A stretch of 64,000 nt of DNA from Streptomyces rubrogriseus (GCF_027947575.1 NZ_CP116256.1:3348001-3412000); one strand, 5' to 3'; counted from the first letter of the stretch, positions 1 to 9,581 are shown. Numbers and translations: made by a program. Notes: generated by a model from the letters alone, not told the origin.

Positions 1-701
1 GCGGCCACCACCGGGTTCACGACCGTCAGCGTGGCCAGTGGGGCGGCGAGACCGGCGCCCCGGTAGGAGGCCTGCGACAGCACCATGCCGGCCGTGGCGA
101 GTACGCCGATCACGGCCAGCGACGGCAGATCACCGGCCGACACCCCGCCGTTCCAGTCGACCGCGACGGTCTTGGTGAAGACCGAGGACATTCCGAACGC
201 TATGCCGGACGCGGTCGCCAGCAGGATGCTGCGGACCGCCGGGTGCCGGTGCGCGGCCCGGCCGGCGATCATCAGCGCGACGATCGCGCCACCGGTGACC
301 AGCGCCGCCCCGACCCGCTGCGCCGTGTCCAGCGACTGCGCGTCGGAGGCACCGACCAGGGACAGCAGACCGGCGAGACCCACCGTGGCCATCAGGGCGC
401 CCCGCCAGGCCGTCGCACCGGCCCTGCGGCCCACGAAGAGCGCCGCCATGGGCAGCGCGAAGACGATGGTGAGCGCTCCCAGCGGCTGCACCAGACTCAG
501 CGGACCGAGCGCCAGGGCGACCACGTGCAGCAGACCGCCCAGGCCGTTGAGCGAGACCGCCGCCCACCAGGCGGGCCGGCGCACGGGAGCGAACTGGGCA
601 CCCGGGGACGACGCCGCGACCTGCTCCTGCACGATCGCCCCGCCCGCGTAGGCCACGGCGGAGACGAGCGACAGCAGCACGGACAACGCGAGGGCGCTCA
701 T
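1..701 (-). CDS. DMT/EamA-family transporter, C-terminus beyond the window
   Basis: An integral membrane protein read leftward from an ATG at 699-701 and running off the left edge, so about 233 N-terminal residues are visible. The residues form regular hydrophobic helices separated by short basic loops (for example RRP and RRAG), as in drug/metabolite transporters of the EamA type. The sequence begins MSALALSVLLSLVSAVAYAG, a first helix rather than a cleaved signal. Substrate cannot be told from sequence. The upstream gene is divergent, with 227 bases between them. Confidence 0.8.
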   Translation of the reverse strand, partial: MSALALSVLLSLVSAVAYAGGAIVQEQVAASSPGAQFAPVRRPAWWAAVSLNGLGGLLHVVALALGPLSLVQPLGALTIVFALPMAALFVGRRAGATAWRGALMATVGLAGLLSLVGASDAQSLDTAQRVGAALVTGGAIVALMIAGRAAHRHPAVRSILLATASGIAFGMSSVFTKTVAVDWNGGVSAGDLPSLAVIGVLATAGMVLSQASYRGAGLAAPLATLTVVNPVVA

Positions 702-928
702 CGGCTGCTCCTCTGCGTGAGGCGGGGGCGCTGGGCCCGGCGCGGCGAACGGTCGTCATCCATGGACAACACGATGCCGTCTCAGGGTCTTCCCGTCGTC
801 GTCCCTGAGCATTCTTTGGGTCCTACTACCGATGGAGTACGACGGCGCCGCCGTCCTCCCCAGGGTGGGCGACTTCCGGCCCCGACCCCTGGCCCAGTCC
901 CCTGAGGGCCCTGATACTACTGCTCTCC
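702..928. promoter_or_regulatory. Divergent intergenic region, unassigned promoters
   Basis: This gap separates the leftward transporter from the rightward FhuF-like gene and should carry promoters for both. It holds two short related stretches around TACTAC (near 826-832 and 914-919) and a purine-rich CAGGG stretch near 861. I could not assign -10 or -35 elements with confidence, and I see no convincing small gene: reading frames crossing it lack a ribosome site and Streptomyces codon bias. Confidence 0.35.
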
Positions 929-1819
929 GTGGACCTCGACCCCGCCCTCTCCGCCCTCCGCCCGCTCGGCGGCTTCTCGGTCCTGCGCGTCTCGCGGACC
1001 GCGCCGTCACGGCGGCCCGCCGCCCTCGCGCCCCTCGCGGACGTCTACGCACCCGAGTACGGAGACGGGGCGCCGGACGTTCAGGTTCCGCTCGAATGCT
1101 CCGATCCGCTGGGCCGTCGTGTCCGCAGGGTCGCCACCGCGCTCGGCGCCCCCGAGGCCCGCGTCGCCGCCTCGGTGGCCCAGCAGGGACTCGCGGCCCG
1201 TCTGTGGTCGGTGACCCTGGGCTGCGCCGTCCTATACGGGCAGGTCCCGGATCTCGACCCCCGGCTGCTGCACTGGGACCCCGAGGCCACCGCTCCCGAC
1301 GACCTGTGGCTCACCGAGGTGCGCGCCCGGCCGGGGGACGGCGTCACCGTCGCGGACGTCGTCCTCACCACCCACCTGGCCCCCCTCGCCGAGGCCGTGC
1401 ACACCCGCTACGGCGTCGCGAGCGGACTGCTGCGCGGCAACGCGGCCTCCGCCCTGGCCGGCGCCGGCCGGGAACTGGAGGGCTGGGCCCGCCGACACGG
1501 CCGTACGGACACCGCCGCCCGCGCCCGGTCGCTCACCGCCGGCCTGCTGGCCCACCCCTTGCTCGCCGGCACCGGGGCGCTCACCGGCACGTCCTTCCGG
1601 CGCCGCAGCTGCTGCCTGTACTACCGGGTGCCGGGCGGGGGCGTCTGCGGCGACTGCTGCTTCCCGAGCCCGCCGGGCCCCGCCCGTCCGCCGCGTCCGC
1701 CCGGCCCTGCCCGTTCCCTGCGCCCGCCGGAGTCCGCCCGTTCCCTGCGCCAGCCCGAGCCCGCCCGCTCCCTGCGCCCGCCGGAGCCCGACAGCCTCAC
1801 GCGCCCGCCGGAGCCCTGA
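929..1819 (+). CDS. FhuF-like [2Fe-2S] ferric-siderophore reductase-type protein with repeat tail
   Basis: A 296-residue protein beginning with GTG. Near its C-terminus it has C228-C229-x10-C240-x2-C243, the cysteine spacing that binds a [2Fe-2S] centre in the FhuF family, whose members reduce iron bound to siderophores in the cytoplasm. The N-terminal 220 residues have no other motif I recognise. After the cysteines the protein ends in five 9-residue proline/arginine repeats (residues about 252-296), not a usual FhuF feature. No siderophore genes lie beside it, so the iron role rests on the cysteine motif. The start is uncertain because no clear ribosome site precedes it. Confidence 0.7.
   Translation: MDLDPALSALRPLGGFSVLRVSRTAPSRRPAALAPLADVYAPEYGDGAPDVQVPLECSDPLGRRVRRVATALGAPEARVAASVAQQGLAARLWSVTLGCAVLYGQVPDLDPRLLHWDPEATAPDDLWLTEVRARPGDGVTVADVVLTTHLAPLAEAVHTRYGVASGLLRGNAASALAGAGRELEGWARRHGRTDTAARARSLTAGLLAHPLLAGTGALTGTSFRRRSCCLYYRVPGGGVCGDCCFPSPPGPARPPRPPGPARSLRPPESARSLRQPEPARSLRPPEPDSLTRPPEP
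1682..1816 (+). repeat. Five in-frame 27-bp tandem repeats
   Basis: Five consecutive 27-base units encode ARPPRPPGP, ARSLRPPES, ARSLRQPEP, ARSLRPPEP and DSLTRPPEP and end exactly at the stop codon of the FhuF-like gene. The unit length is a multiple of three, so changes in copy number would keep the frame. The middle three units are the most alike at DNA level. Confidence 0.85.
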
Positions 1820-1913
1820 GGGCCACCGCCCCCTCCGCGTCCTCCGCGCTCTTCCCCAGGCGCCCGCTCTGGGTGACCATGAGGGAACCAGCCGCCGAGA
1901 CGGGAGGTTCCGG

Positions 1914-3077
1914 GTGCGCGTGGGACTGCTGACCCGAGAGTTCCCGCCGGACGTCTACGGCGGCGCCGGAGTCCACGTCGAGTTCCTCGCCCGGGAGCTC
2001 GCCCGCCTCGTCGACCTGGACGTGCACAGCTGGGGCGAGGGCCGGACCGACGGCGTGCTGCGCCACCGCCCCTGGTCCGCGCTCGACGGCGCCAACGACG
2101 CGCTGCGCACCTTCTCCGTGGACCTCGCCATGACCGCCGCCCTCGAAGGGCGCGAACTGGTGCACTCCCACACCTGGTACGCCAACCTCGGCGGCCACCT
2201 CGCCAAGCTCCTGCACGGCGTCCCGCACGTGGTGACCGCCCACTCCCTGGAGCCCCTGCGCCCCTGGAAGGCAGAGCAGCTCGGCGGGGGCTACGCCCTG
2301 TCCGGCTGGGCCGAGCGCACCGCGTTCGAGGCGGCCGACGCGGTGATCGCCGTCTCCGGCGCCATGCGCGAGGACATCCTCGGCTGCTACCCGGACCTCG
2401 ACGCCTCCCGGGTCCACGTCGTGCACAACGGCATCGACACCCGGCTCTACCGGCCCGACCACGGTACCGACGTGCTGGACAGGGTCGGCCTGGACCGCTC
2501 CCGCCCGTACGTCCTGTTCGTCGGCCGCATCACCCGTCAGAAGGGCGTGCCGCACCTGCTGCGCGCGGTCCGGGACATCGACCCCGCCGCGCAGGTCGTG
2601 CTGTGCGCGGGCGCCCCGGACACCCCCGAGATCGACCAGGAGTTCCGGGACCTCTTCGCCGGGCTGAGCCGCGCCCGCGAGGGCGTGCACTGGATCCCGC
2701 GCATGCTGCCGCGCACGGAAGTGATCCAGCTCCTGACGCACGCCGCCGTCTTCGTCTGCCCCTCCGTCTACGAGCCCCTCGGCATCGTCAACCTGGAGGC
2801 GATGGCCTGCGGCACCCCGGTGGTGGCCTCCCGGGTGGGCGGCATCCCCGAGGTCGTGGCCGACGGCGTGACGGGGGTACTCGTCCCGAGGGAGGACGGT
2901 GCGGACGACGCCTTCGAGACGGGTCTCGCGCGCGCCGTGGACTCCGTCCTCGGCGATTCGGCGGCCGCCCGGCGGATGGGCGAGGCGGGCCGGCGGCGCG
3001 CGGTGGAGGAGTTCGGCTGGGACGCGGTCGCGCGCCGCACGGTCCGGCTCTACGAGGAGATCCTCAAGCGGGCTTGA
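1914..3077 (+). CDS. glgA: GT4 glycogen synthase / ADP-glucose glucosyltransferase (GlgA/GlgM type)
   Basis: A 387-residue GT4 (GT-B fold) transferase. The N-terminus RVGLLTREFPPDVYGGAGVH is the acceptor/nucleotide loop of actinobacterial GlgA, and the EX7E motif is at E287 and E295 (EPLGIVNLE). It uses ADP-glucose to make alpha-1,4-glucan. The mycobacterial relative is described as GlgM, making maltose-1-phosphate for the GlgE route, and sequence alone does not separate the two. The GTG start follows GGGAGG by 6 bases. glgC lies 50 bases downstream on the same strand and supplies the ADP-glucose, so the two are probably one transcript. Confidence 0.9.
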   Translation: MRVGLLTREFPPDVYGGAGVHVEFLARELARLVDLDVHSWGEGRTDGVLRHRPWSALDGANDALRTFSVDLAMTAALEGRELVHSHTWYANLGGHLAKLLHGVPHVVTAHSLEPLRPWKAEQLGGGYALSGWAERTAFEAADAVIAVSGAMREDILGCYPDLDASRVHVVHNGIDTRLYRPDHGTDVLDRVGLDRSRPYVLFVGRITRQKGVPHLLRAVRDIDPAAQVVLCAGAPDTPEIDQEFRDLFAGLSRAREGVHWIPRMLPRTEVIQLLTHAAVFVCPSVYEPLGIVNLEAMACGTPVVASRVGGIPEVVADGVTGVLVPREDGADDAFETGLARAVDSVLGDSAAARRMGEAGRRRAVEEFGWDAVARRTVRLYEEILKRA

Positions 3078-3127
3078 GCCGCCCCGCCCGGGGCGGCCGA
3101 GGGTGAACGAGGGTGAGGGGAGCGGCC

Positions 3128-4348
3128 ATGCGTCGTGGAGGTCCTTCGGTGCTCGGCATCGTGCTGGCGGGCGGAGAGGGCAAACGCCTGATGCCCCTGA
3201 CCGCGGACCGCGCCAAACCCGCGGTCACCTTCGGCGGCACCTACCGCCTGGTCGACTTCGTGCTGTCCAACCTGGTCAACGGCGACATCCTGCGGATCTG
3301 TGTGCTCACGCAGTACAAGTCGCACTCCCTGGACCGGCACATCACCACCACCTGGCGGATGTCCAGCCTGCTCGGCAACTACGTCACACCCGTCCCCGCC
3401 CAGCAGCGCCTCGGCCCGCGCTGGTTCCTCGGCAGCGCCGACGCGATCCTGCAGTCCCTGAACCTGGTGCACGACGAACAGCCCGAGTACGTCGCGGTGT
3501 TCGGCGCCGACCACGTGTACCGGATGGACCCGCGCCAGATGCTCGCCCAGCACATCGAGTCCGGGGCGGGTGTCACGGTCGCCGGGATACGGGTCCCGCG
3601 CGCCGAGTCGCCGTCCTTCGGCGTGATCACGCCGGGCTCGGACGGGCAGACCGTCACCGGATTCCTGGAGAAGCCCGCCGATCCTCCCGGTCTGGCCGAC
3701 GACCCCGGGTGCGTCTTCGCCTCGATGGGCAACTACGTCTTCACCACCAAGGCCCTCGTCGAGGCGCTGCAGCGGGACGCCGAGGACGAGAACTCCGTGC
3801 ACGACATGGGCGGTTCGATCCTGCCCCAGCTCACCGACCGGGGCGAGGCCGCGCTGTACGACTTCAGCGCCAACCACGTCCCGGGGGAGACCACCCGCGA
3901 CCAGGGGTACTGGCGGGACGTGGGCACGCTGGACGCCTACTACGACGCCCACATGGACCTGATCGCCGAGCGGCCCGCGTTCAACCTCTACAACCGGGAC
4001 TGGCCGGTCTACACCCACTCCACGCAGCTCTCGCCGGCCCGCTTCAACGCCGGGGGCATCGCCAGCGAGTCGATCATCAGCGCGGGCTGCCTGATCCGCG
4101 GGCAGGTCACCCGGTCCGTGCTCTCCCCGGGGGTGCTGGTCGACCCGGGCGCGGTCGTGCAGGGCTCGGTGCTGCACGACAACGTGCACATCGGCCGGGG
4201 CGCGGTGGTGCGCGGGGCGGTCCTCGACAAGAACGTGCAGGTGCCGCCGGGCGCGACGATCGGCGTCAACCCGCAGCGGGACGGGGAGTTGTACACCGTC
4301 TCCAAGGGCGGCGTGATCGCGCTGGGCAAGGGGCAGCGGGTGCCGTGA
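3128..4348 (+). CDS. glgC: Glucose-1-phosphate adenylyltransferase
   Basis: A 406-residue ADP-glucose pyrophosphorylase that makes ADP-glucose from ATP and glucose-1-phosphate, the committed step of glycogen synthesis. The nucleotidyltransferase P-loop [13 protein letters not shown] is at the N-terminus, the catalytic half fills residues 1-280, and the C-terminal third has the left-handed beta-helix hexapeptide pattern ([14 protein letters not shown] and similar). The ATG at 3128 is preferred over an in-frame GTG at 3113 because GAGGGG lies 7 bases before the ATG. It follows glgA and ends before a strong hairpin. Confidence 0.95.
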   Translation: MRRGGPSVLGIVLAGGEGKRLMPLTADRAKPAVTFGGTYRLVDFVLSNLVNGDILRICVLTQYKSHSLDRHITTTWRMSSLLGNYVTPVPAQQRLGPRWFLGSADAILQSLNLVHDEQPEYVAVFGADHVYRMDPRQMLAQHIESGAGVTVAGIRVPRAESPSFGVITPGSDGQTVTGFLEKPADPPGLADDPGCVFASMGNYVFTTKALVEALQRDAEDENSVHDMGGSILPQLTDRGEAALYDFSANHVPGETTRDQGYWRDVGTLDAYYDAHMDLIAERPAFNLYNRDWPVYTHSTQLSPARFNAGGIASESIISAGCLIRGQVTRSVLSPGVLVDPGAVVQGSVLHDNVHIGRGAVVRGAVLDKNVQVPPGATIGVNPQRDGELYTVSKGGVIALGKGQRVP

Positions 4349-4382
4349 CGGACACCCGCCCGGACGGGCGAGGGGACGGACG

Positions 4383-4426
4383 ACGGCTCCGGGCGCGCGT
4401 GGTGCGCGCGTTGAGCCCGGGGCCGT
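4383..4426 (+). terminator. Hairpin terminator after glgC
   Basis: ACGGCTCCGGGC (4383-4394) pairs with GCCCGGGGCCGT (4415-4426), 12 pairs including one G-T, around a loop that itself contains GCGCGC inverted repeats. A short TTGTC follows. It separates the glg genes from the glycosidase operon. Confidence 0.75.
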
Positions 4427-4459
4427 TGTCATGTCCCTGGACGCCAAGCGGAATCCGTG

Positions 4460-4509
4460 TTGTCATGCCTCTGCACCGCTGCCGTTACATCGATGTATGA
4501 CATCGATGT
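4460..4509 (+). promoter_or_regulatory. Promoter and doubled palindromic operator of the GH2-GH92 operon
   Basis: Two perfect palindromes ACATCGATGT lie at 4487-4496 and 4500-4509, separated by ATG, 41 bases before the GH2 start. A possible promoter, TTGTCA (4460-4465) and TTACAT (4485-4490) with 19-base spacing, puts the first palindrome on the -10 element, as expected for repression. The half-site form fits a LacI-type or similar dimeric sugar regulator. The adjacent LacI gene at 14558-15607 has different sites (AAGCGCTT), so the cognate regulator is probably outside this window. Confidence 0.65.
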
Positions 4510-4550
4510 CCTGAGCCATCAGCCACCACCCGTTCTCGAGGAGAGGGTCC

Positions 4551-7169
4551 GTGCGCACCAAACGACTCAGAGACAAACTCGCCCTGTTGCTGGCCGCCGC
4601 GCTCGGCGTCGCGGGACTCGCCGCCGTGCCGGCCGCCAACGCGGCCGACACCGACGACGCCGCGGAGATCCACGGCCTGAAGGGCGAGTACTACACCCAG
4701 TCCGCCCCTGGCGCCTTCGACTTCCACGAGCTCAAGGCCACCGGCTTCGACCCGCAGGTCGACTTCAACACCCTCGAACCGCGACTCGCCTTCGCCACCG
4801 GGCAGTCGGACGACGTGAGCGTCCGCTGGACCGGCAAGCTCGTCCCGGAGGAGACCGGCGCCCACACCTTCTCGATCATCGGCGACAACGGCTTCCGCCT
4901 CTGGGTCGGCGGACAGCTCGCCATCGACCACTGGGTCGACGACTGGGACCGCGAACAGACCGCCCAGCCCATCGAGCTGACGGCCGGCCAGTCCTACGAC
5001 ATCAAGCTGGAGTACTTCGAGCACTACGGCGGCTCCAACCTCCATCTGCGCTGGACCGAGCCCGGCGGCAGCAAGGAGGCGATCCCGCAGTCGGCGTTCC
5101 GCCTGCCCGACGGCTTCGACTACAACGGCGCGACGGCGACCACCGTCCAATCCACCGGCCGCACCCTCAAGCTCGACTTCGCGAGCCCCCTCGCCGCACC
5201 CCCGGCCGGTCTCACCGACCACCTCGAAGCGGTGATCGGCGGCGCCACGTGGCCGCTCGGCGAGACCAAGCTGGACCCCGCCGACCCGAGCACCCTGCTC
5301 GTCGCCCTCGACCAGCCCGTCGTCGGCAACAAGAACGGCGACGCGCCCGGCACCGCCGACGTCCGCTACGACGGCGAAGGCGGCCTCACCGACACCGAAG
5401 GCAACGTTGTCAACGCCTTCTGGAGCAGCGGTGGCAACGAGTCCACCTACGAGCTGCGCACCGACTGGGCCGACGAGGTCGGGCCGGACAACGCCCTGCC
5501 TGAGTACCCGCGCCCGCAGCTCACGCGCGACGACTGGCAGAACCTCAACGGCCGCTGGCAGTTCGCCGCCGCCGAGGCGGGCGAGCAGCCGCCGGTCGGC
5601 AAGAACCTCAAGGAGCGCATCCTCGTCCCGTACCCGGTGGAGTCCCAGCTCTCCGGCATCCAGCGGCACGAGGACCGCATGTGGTACCGCCGCACCTTCA
5701 CCGTGCCCCGCGACTGGCACATCGGCTCCGCCCAGCGGCTGAAGCTGAACTTCGGCGCCGTCGACTGGCAGTCCGAGGTGTACGTCAACGGCACCAAGGT
5801 CGCCGACCACAAGGGCGGTTACGACAAGTTCAGCGCCGACGTCACCGACGCCCTCAAGCCCGGCCGCACCCAGGAGCTGATCGTCGGCGTCTACGACCCG
5901 ACCGACGCCGCGAACGGCGAGAACCCGCCGCTCGGCAAGCAGCGCCTGGACCCGAGCGGCATCTGGTACACGCCCAGTTCCGGCATCTGGCAGACCGTCT
6001 GGATGGAGCCGGTCGCCCGGGACCACGTGGACTCCCTCAAGCTCACCCCGCACGTCGACGGCGCGGCGAGCACCCTCACAGTCGAGCCCAAGGGCGTGCG
6101 CGACGGCGTACGCGTCAGGGCCACGGCGTACGCCGGGCACCGCAAGGTCGCCACGGTCAGCGGCCGCACCGGTGAGCCGCTGACCCTGAAGATCCGCGAC
6201 CCGCGCCTGTGGTCGCCCGACGACCCGTTCCTGTACGACCTGAAGGTCACCGTCGGACACGACCGGGTCGAGAGCTACTTCGGGATGCGCTCCATCGCCG
6301 TCGAGAAGGTCAACGGCGTCCCGCGCACCATGCTCAACGGGAAACCGACCTTCCTGATGGCCACCCTCGACCAGGGCTTCTGGCCCGACGGACTGCACAC
6401 CGCGCCCACCGACGAGGCCCTCGCGTACGACCTCAGGCTGCACAAGCAGCTCGGCTTCAACTCGGTGCGCAAACACATCAAGGTCGAGCCCGACCGCTGG
6501 TTCTACTGGGCCGACAGGCTGGGCCTGATGGTGTGGCAGGACATGCCCGCGATGACCGCCGGGAAGAACCCGTCCACCGCAGCCCGCGCCGAGTACGAGC
6601 GGGAGATGAAGGAGATGATCGACGAACACGTCAGCCACCCGTCGATCGTCATGTGGGTCACCTTCAACGAGGGCTGGGGCCAGTACGACATCGGCCGCGT
6701 CGCCGCGCAGGCCAAGGCCTGGGACCCGACCCGGCTCGTCAACAACCAGTCGGGCCTGAACCTCGGGGCCGACGGCGGCGCCGGCGACATCATGGACGAG
6801 CACGGCTACCCGAGCCCCGCCCTGCCGCCCTCCCCGGACGGCGAACGCGCCCTGGTCACCGGCGAGTACGGCGGCCTCGGCCTCGCGGTGCCCGGACACG
6901 CCTGGTCCGTGCAGCAGTCGTACGTCGACGTCGACCCGCAGACGTACACGGACGACTACCTCACCAAGCTCGACGAGGTGCGGGCCCTGGTCTGCCGGGG
7001 CAGCAACGGCGCCGTCTACACCCAGATCTCGGACGTCGAGGGCGAGCTGAACGGCCTGACGACGTACGACCGCAAGGTGCTCAAGCCGGACGTCGAACGG
7101 GTCAGGGCCGCCCAGGAGGCACTCATCCACGACGCGTCCCGGCCGACCCCGGCGGGCTGCACCGCCTGA
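4551..7169 (+). CDS. Secreted GH2-family glycosidase with N-terminal PA14 domain
   Basis: An 872-residue exported protein: signal peptide (about 1-32, ending AANAA), PA14-type carbohydrate-binding domain (about 45-190, GEYYTQ to LRWTEPGG), then a GH2 sugar-binding jelly roll, immunoglobulin-like domain and TIM barrel. The predicted acid/base is E707 (FNEGWGQYD) and the nucleophile E772 (TGEYGG). GH2 covers beta-galactosidase, beta-mannosidase and beta-glucuronidase; a PA14 fusion does not fix which. GTG start after GAGGAGAGGG. It precedes the GH92 gene by 58 bases, so they are likely co-transcribed, and this suggests mannose-rich glycans as substrate. Confidence 0.88.
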   Translation: MRTKRLRDKLALLLAAALGVAGLAAVPAANAADTDDAAEIHGLKGEYYTQSAPGAFDFHELKATGFDPQVDFNTLEPRLAFATGQSDDVSVRWTGKLVPEETGAHTFSIIGDNGFRLWVGGQLAIDHWVDDWDREQTAQPIELTAGQSYDIKLEYFEHYGGSNLHLRWTEPGGSKEAIPQSAFRLPDGFDYNGATATTVQSTGRTLKLDFASPLAAPPAGLTDHLEAVIGGATWPLGETKLDPADPSTLLVALDQPVVGNKNGDAPGTADVRYDGEGGLTDTEGNVVNAFWSSGGNESTYELRTDWADEVGPDNALPEYPRPQLTRDDWQNLNGRWQFAAAEAGEQPPVGKNLKERILVPYPVESQLSGIQRHEDRMWYRRTFTVPRDWHIGSAQRLKLNFGAVDWQSEVYVNGTKVADHKGGYDKFSADVTDALKPGRTQELIVGVYDPTDAANGENPPLGKQRLDPSGIWYTPSSGIWQTVWMEPVARDHVDSLKLTPHVDGAASTLTVEPKGVRDGVRVRATAYAGHRKVATVSGRTGEPLTLKIRDPRLWSPDDPFLYDLKVTVGHDRVESYFGMRSIAVEKVNGVPRTMLNGKPTFLMATLDQGFWPDGLHTAPTDEALAYDLRLHKQLGFNSVRKHIKVEPDRWFYWADRLGLMVWQDMPAMTAGKNPSTAARAEYEREMKEMIDEHVSHPSIVMWVTFNEGWGQYDIGRVAAQAKAWDPTRLVNNQSGLNLGADGGAGDIMDEHGYPSPALPPSPDGERALVTGEYGGLGLAVPGHAWSVQQSYVDVDPQTYTDDYLTKLDEVRALVCRGSNGAVYTQISDVEGELNGLTTYDRKVLKPDVERVRAAQEALIHDASRPTPAGCTA

Positions 7170-7227
7170 TCACCCTCCCCCGAGGAACAACCGCACGACA
7201 CAGCAGACCTTCCGGAGGTCACCGCAC

Positions 7228-9546
7228 ATGAGAGGCACCCGGCGTCTGCGGCTGTGCGTGGCCGGGGTGGTGGCAGCGTCCGCGCTGCTCACCGCCCCGG
7301 CGGCGCAGGCCGCCCCGACGGCCGACCAGAACCTGACCGACCTCGTCAACCCGTTCATCGGGACGGAGAACGAGGGCAACACCTACCCCGGCGCCGCCGT
7401 GCCCTTCGGCATGGTGCAGTTCTCGCCGGACACCGGCCACAACACCGGCTACGACCACTCCGACACCCGCATCCGCGGCTTCTCCCTGGTCCACCTCTCG
7501 GGTGTCGGCTGCGGTCTCGGCGGCGACCTGCCGGTGCTGCCGACCACCGGGGACGTCACCGAGACGGACTACGCGAAGTACGCCGCCTCCTTCAGCCACG
7601 AGGACGAGGAGGCGAGCCCCGGCTACTACCGGGTCGGCCTCGACTCCGGCGTCGAGGCGGAGCTGACCGCCACCGAGCGCACCGGGGTGCAGCGCTACAC
7701 CTTCCCGGCCACCGACAAGGCCAACGTCCTGCTCAACGCCGGCCAGTCGCTGCACAAGAACATCTCCACCAAGGTCGAGGTCCTCGACAGCCGCACCGTG
7801 CGCACCGCGATCACCGGCAGCGGCTTCTGCCAGGACACGAAGCCGTACACCGTCTACACGATCACCCGCTTCGACCGGCCCTTCGCCTCCCACGGCACCT
7901 GGGACGACGGCACCGTGACCGCGGGCGCGAAGAGCGGCGGCGACGGCGCCTACGTCCGCTTCGACACCACGAAGGACCGCACCGTCGAGGCCACCACCGC
8001 GCTGTCCTACGTGGACGCGCGCGGCGCCGCGCTCAACCTGCGCGCCGAGGGCGGGCACTCCTTCGACTCCGTGCGCCGCGGTGCCGACCGCACCTGGGAG
8101 AAGCGGCTGGACGACGTCCGGGTCCGGGGCGGCGACGACACCCTGCGCCGCACCTTCTACTCGTCCCTGTACCGGTCCTTCCTGGCGCCGAACGTCGGCA
8201 GCGACGTCGACGGCCGCTACACCGGCTGGGACCAGGAGATCCACCGCGCCAAGGGCTTCACGTACTACCAGAACTGGTCCCTGTGGGACACCTACCGCAC
8301 CCAGTCCCAGCTCCTCGCCCTGCTCGCACCCCGCGAGGCCCGGGACATGGCGATCTCCGTCATCAAGATCGACGAGGAGAGCGGCTGGCTGCCCAAGTGG
8401 GGCTACGGCACCGTCGAGACCAACATCATGACGGGCGACCCGGTGACCCCCTTCCTCACCAACGCCTACCAGCAGGGCCTGCTGCACGGCTGGGAGGAGA
8501 AGGCCTACCGGGCGCTGAGGAAGAACGCGGACGGTGTCCCGCCCGCCGATTCGCCGGCCGTCGGACGGGAGGCCAACCGCGAGTACCTCGCCGACGGCTT
8601 CGCGCCGTACGTCAAGGGCCGCCCGCACGCCAAGCCGGGCGACTCCGACTACGACCACGGGGCCTCCGCGACCCTGGAGTACGCCCTGTCCGACGCCATG
8701 CTCTCCCGCATGGCCCGCGACCTCGGCCACGACGCGGACGCGAAGCGGTACGCCGAGCGCGCCCAGAGCTACCGCAACGTCTTCGACCCCTCGACCGGCT
8801 TCTTCCGCGCCCGCGACGCCGAGGGCGCCTTCACCGGACCGGCCGACCCGGCGCAGAGCGAGGGCTTCCACGAGGGGACGTCCTGGCAGTACCAGTGGCT
8901 GGTGCCGCAGGACCTGCCCGGCATGATCGACCTCATCGGCGGGACCGAGGCCGCGAACGAGCGGCTCGACTCCTTCTTCGCCTACGACCAGCTCCTCGCC
9001 GACCCGGCGAAGACCGCCCGCGAGGTGTGGGTCAACGGGCCGTACGACTACTACAACGCCGACAAGTACAACCCGCAGAACGAACCCGACCTCATCGCCC
9101 CGTACACCTACCTGTCGACCGGGCAGCCCTGGAAGACGACCGACGTGGTGCACGCGGCGCTCACCCTGTTCACGGACACGCCGACCGGCATGACCGGAAA
9201 CGACGACCTCGGGACCATGTCCGCCTGGAACGTCCTGTCCTCGATCGGGATCTTCCCGATCCAGCCCGGCTACGACACCTGGGGCCTGTCCACCCCGGTC
9301 TTCGACCGCGTCGACCTCACCCTCGACCGCCGCTACTACCCGCGCGGCGCCCTGACGATCACCGCGCCCGGCACCTCGGACACCGACCGGTACGTCCAGT
9401 CGGCCCGCACCGACGGCTCGGCCTACGCCCGGACGTGGCTGACGACGGACGCACTGCGCTCCGTGCGGTCGCTCGCCTTCACGGTCGGCCCGCAGCCGTC
9501 CGGGTGGGGTACCGGGGCAGAGGCGGTGCCGCCGCCGCTGACCTGA
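7228..9546 (+). CDS. Secreted GH92 alpha-1,2-mannosidase
   Basis: A 772-residue secreted enzyme with a signal peptide (1-28, ending AAQAAP). GH92 signatures run through it: VNPFIGTENEGNTYPGA near the mature N-terminus, NWSLWDTYRTQ in the middle, EGTSWQYQW, and GNDDLGTMSAW near the C-terminus. GH92 enzymes are calcium-dependent exo-alpha-mannosidases that release terminal mannose from N-glycans and yeast mannan. The ATG follows GGAGGT. It is the second gene of the operon with the GH2 enzyme and is followed by a perfect hairpin. Confidence 0.95.
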   Translation: MRGTRRLRLCVAGVVAASALLTAPAAQAAPTADQNLTDLVNPFIGTENEGNTYPGAAVPFGMVQFSPDTGHNTGYDHSDTRIRGFSLVHLSGVGCGLGGDLPVLPTTGDVTETDYAKYAASFSHEDEEASPGYYRVGLDSGVEAELTATERTGVQRYTFPATDKANVLLNAGQSLHKNISTKVEVLDSRTVRTAITGSGFCQDTKPYTVYTITRFDRPFASHGTWDDGTVTAGAKSGGDGAYVRFDTTKDRTVEATTALSYVDARGAALNLRAEGGHSFDSVRRGADRTWEKRLDDVRVRGGDDTLRRTFYSSLYRSFLAPNVGSDVDGRYTGWDQEIHRAKGFTYYQNWSLWDTYRTQSQLLALLAPREARDMAISVIKIDEESGWLPKWGYGTVETNIMTGDPVTPFLTNAYQQGLLHGWEEKAYRALRKNADGVPPADSPAVGREANREYLADGFAPYVKGRPHAKPGDSDYDHGASATLEYALSDAMLSRMARDLGHDADAKRYAERAQSYRNVFDPSTGFFRARDAEGAFTGPADPAQSEGFHEGTSWQYQWLVPQDLPGMIDLIGGTEAANERLDSFFAYDQLLADPAKTAREVWVNGPYDYYNADKYNPQNEPDLIAPYTYLSTGQPWKTTDVVHAALTLFTDTPTGMTGNDDLGTMSAWNVLSSIGIFPIQPGYDTWGLSTPVFDRVDLTLDRRYYPRGALTITAPGTSDTDRYVQSARTDGSAYARTWLTTDALRSVRSLAFTVGPQPSGWGTGAEAVPPPLT

Positions 9547-9581
9547 GCCGACGCGAGCACAGGCGCCCCATGAGTCATGGC

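Noticed and set aside
832..1932. Alternative plus-strand frame overlapping the FhuF-like gene
   Set aside because: It is Arg/Pro-rich and lacks the cysteine motif that supports the chosen frame.
4485..7130. 881-codon minus-strand frame opposite the GH2 gene
   Set aside because: The product is Val/Gly/Asp-rich without domains and the sense strand has a signal peptide, PA14 and GH2 motifs.
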